From positions 1 to 7,523 of the forward strand of contig CATPAV010000175.1 of NCBI GenBank assembly GCA_955652245.1: a DNA stretch of 7,523 nt, written 5' to 3'. This DNA is from an uncultured Candidatus Udaeobacter sp. (GTDB taxonomy: Bacteria > Verrucomicrobiota > Verrucomicrobiia > Chthoniobacterales > UBA10450). A program made the translations under genes and the position numbers. This document shows positions 6,182-7,523 of this stretch, one piece after another. The notes beneath the pieces are model-generated. The model was not told where the DNA came from. It made no database searches and worked only from the letters and a program-made list of their open reading frames with translations. How positions within the stretch are numbered: position 1 is the first letter of the stretch; each line of letters opens with the position of its first letter.

Positions 6182-7092
6182 TCGCCGAAATGTTGTCTCC
6201 AAATTTGCATCGATCGCCGTATTTCATCGGCCGTTTTGCGCGGGCTCATCTCCCAGACAAATAAGCAGTTTGAGGGAAGGAGCGGAACAAGTTTCTCAAG
6301 ATCGACATCTCCGGCAAACGGCGGCTGGTGATCCTGGGCTGGCCAGATGCAATCTTGCACGTGGCAGCCGAACGTGCGCGGAGCGATCCTGCGCAACCAC
6401 TCGGCATGATCGAGAAACGCGAGGTTTTCTTTGATTTGAGCGTGACCGAAGTCATGCCAGTAGCCAACCTGCGGCGAGTCCATTTCGTCGAGTAGCGCCG
6501 GCAATTCGCGTTCAGTCGGGATTTCTTCATAACCGCGTCGATTTTCAAGCCCCAGTCTGACATTTTTCGAAGCGGCGTAATCGATCACGTGGCGCAGGCA
6601 ATCCTTTACGCGTTGCAGGTAAGTGGCTGCATTTCTCTCACGTTTTTGCACCGCTCTTAACTTAAGGCGGACGTAATTGCGCGACAGGTATTCCCCGGCT
6701 TTCGCCAGTTCGATCAATGGATCGGTGACGGGTTGCATCTTCACTGCGCCTAAATGCAACACAACAAACGGCGCGCCTAATCGCGCAGCAAAATCAATTG
6801 TCTGAAACGTTTGCTTAATCGCGCGCTCACGTTCTTGCGGATAAACAGCGGAAAATTGATAGCAGTCGGGCAAAGCCGCCATGACTTCGACCGGCAGCGG
6901 ACAAAAGTTATGCAGACTACTGAAGCGAACTTGGCCGGCATCGAACATTTTTTGGATTCCCGGCATGAGCGAGATGCGAATGCCGTGGCCCAGCTCAATC
7001 AAATCTAAGCCAAACTCGCCTTTGATCTCGCGCAGCATTTCATCGCCGGCATTGTGGCGTCCGGAGTTCCAACAGGTGGAAAATGAAATCAT
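6178..7092 (-). CDS. Sugar-phosphate isomerase/epimerase-like TIM-barrel protein
   Basis: This 304-residue cytoplasmic protein belongs to the xylose-isomerase-like TIM-barrel superfamily (PF01261, shared with endonuclease IV). Probable metal-binding residues are in the expected order: E183 in LGLENR, D214 and H217 in YWHDFGHA, H244 in GCHVQD, and E281 in VWEM. The stretch HQPPFAGDVDLEKL (255-268) matches the segment near the barrel end that often holds H-x-P-x-G. The N-terminal ISFSTCW and DLIELGHG strands also fit. Isomerase, epimerase, dehydratase or endonuclease-like activity cannot be told apart by eye; sugar or polyol chemistry is the usual assignment. The ATG at 7092 is chosen because the barrel's first strand starts there and it lies 13 bases after the transporter stop. 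A start at 7176 would overlap that gene by 71 bases. AGGA directly abuts the ATG, too close for a standard site. The stop overlaps the flippase-like start. Confidence 0.87.
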   Translation of the reverse strand: MISFSTCWNSGRHNAGDEMLREIKGEFGLDLIELGHGIRISLMPGIQKMFDAGQVRFSSLHNFCPLPVEVMAALPDCYQFSAVYPQERERAIKQTFQTIDFAARLGAPFVVLHLGAVKMQPVTDPLIELAKAGEYLSRNYVRLKLRAVQKRERNAATYLQRVKDCLRHVIDYAASKNVRLGLENRRGYEEIPTERELPALLDEMDSPQVGYWHDFGHAQIKENLAFLDHAEWLRRIAPRTFGCHVQDCIWPAQDHQPPFAGDVDLEKLVPLLPSNCLFVWEMSPRKTADEIRRSMQIWRQHFGE

Positions 7093-7105
7093 TCCTAAGG
7101 AACGG

Positions 7106-7523
7106 TCACGCCACCGACGTAAGTTCTGGCTCAGGCGCGGGCGAAATTGGGCGATCGCAAACGTGGCGACCAGCAAGGCTTAAGACGGAAAACGCAGCAG
7201 CCCCGTAAACTATGGATGCGACTGCAAGCGCAGTGCGCATTCCGACCAAATCGGAAAAGCCGGTGACGACCAGCCCGGCAATTGGCATTAAGCCAAAAAA
7301 ACTCAGCCCAAAGACAGCGGAGACCCGCCCCCGCAACTCCGAGGGCGCGTGCTCTTGCACGATCGTGTTGGCCAGACCGAAATTCATGGAGAGCGCGACC
7401 GCCAATATTCCCATGGAGCCGGCGGTGAGAAGAAAACTGTGCGAACGCGACATGAAAAACATTCCGAGTGCGATAGCCAGCACGTTGCCGCTCATGAACT
7501 TTAGTCGTTTGTCTCGTGCGATC
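7106..7523 (-). CDS. MFS transporter, C-terminal part (start beyond window)
   Basis: This is the final 138 or so residues of a major facilitator superfamily membrane transporter whose N-terminus lies beyond the right edge. The frame stays open to base 7523, upstream of the internal Met at 7495, so that Met is not the true start. The segment has about four hydrophobic helices. Between them is NTIVQEHAPSELRGRVSAVF, with the cytoplasmic-loop motif (Q-x2-A/P-x3-RGRV) typical of the enterobactin-exporter-like MFS_3 group. A later helix begins GLMPIAGLVVTG. The last 20 or so residues are a Pro/Glu-rich cytoplasmic tail. The substrate is unknown. It is followed after 13 bases by the isomerase-like gene and is probably the first visible member of that operon. 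Confidence 0.87.
   Translation of the reverse strand, partial: IARDKRLKFMSGNVLAIALGMFFMSRSHSFLLTAGSMGILAVALSMNFGLANTIVQEHAPSELRGRVSAVFGLSFFGLMPIAGLVVTGFSDLVGMRTALAVASIVYGAAAFSVLSLAGRHVCDRPISPAPEPELTSVA

Noticed and set aside
7493..7495. Internal Met at 7495 as the transporter start
   Set aside because: The frame stays open to the window edge, the upstream residues continue a typical transporter loop, and 129 residues is far too short for a full MFS protein.

Overview
The window is a compact bacterial stretch with almost no non-coding DNA. It carries nine protein genes, eight on the minus strand and one small gene on the plus strand. Two genes are cut by the window edges. I see no RNA genes, insertion sequences, CRISPR arrays or long repeats, and no gene-free stretch longer than about 110 bases. 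Moderate GC, an outer-membrane barrel protein with a C-terminal phenylalanine, and the family mix point to a Gram-negative environmental bacterium. I lean towards a soil Verrucomicrobiota or Acidobacteriota lineage, but this is a low-confidence inference from gene style, not from a marker gene.

Left block (bases 1-4110, minus strand, transcribed right to left). Gene order is an exported cupredoxin-like protein with an amicyanin-type copper loop and a C-terminal carboxypeptidase-regulatory-like domain, then a membrane sensor histidine kinase, an outer-membrane porin-like barrel, and an OmpR/PhoB-type response regulator cut by the left edge. The first three genes are joined by ATGA stop/start overlaps, and the regulator follows after 24 bases. 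This looks like one operon for an envelope-sensing system made together with an outer-membrane channel and a putative copper protein. The signal sensed is unknown; copper or another redox or periplasmic cue is a hypothesis.

Middle (4111-4427). A 110-base divergent intergenic region contains a small inverted repeat and leads into a 68-residue, eight-cysteine DUF1272 zinc-ribbon-like protein on the plus strand. The 3' end of this gene overlaps the end of the convergent RibD-like gene by 29 bases.

Right block (4399-7523, minus strand). Gene order is the C-terminal end of an MFS transporter, a sugar-phosphate isomerase/epimerase-like TIM barrel, a flippase-like integral membrane protein (UPF0104/LPG-synthase TM family), and a stand-alone RibD C-terminal-type reductase. 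Spacings of 13 bases, a 4-base overlap and 19 bases suggest an operon. The families suggest small-molecule or lipid-linked metabolism with membrane transport, but no defined pathway can be named from the sequence.
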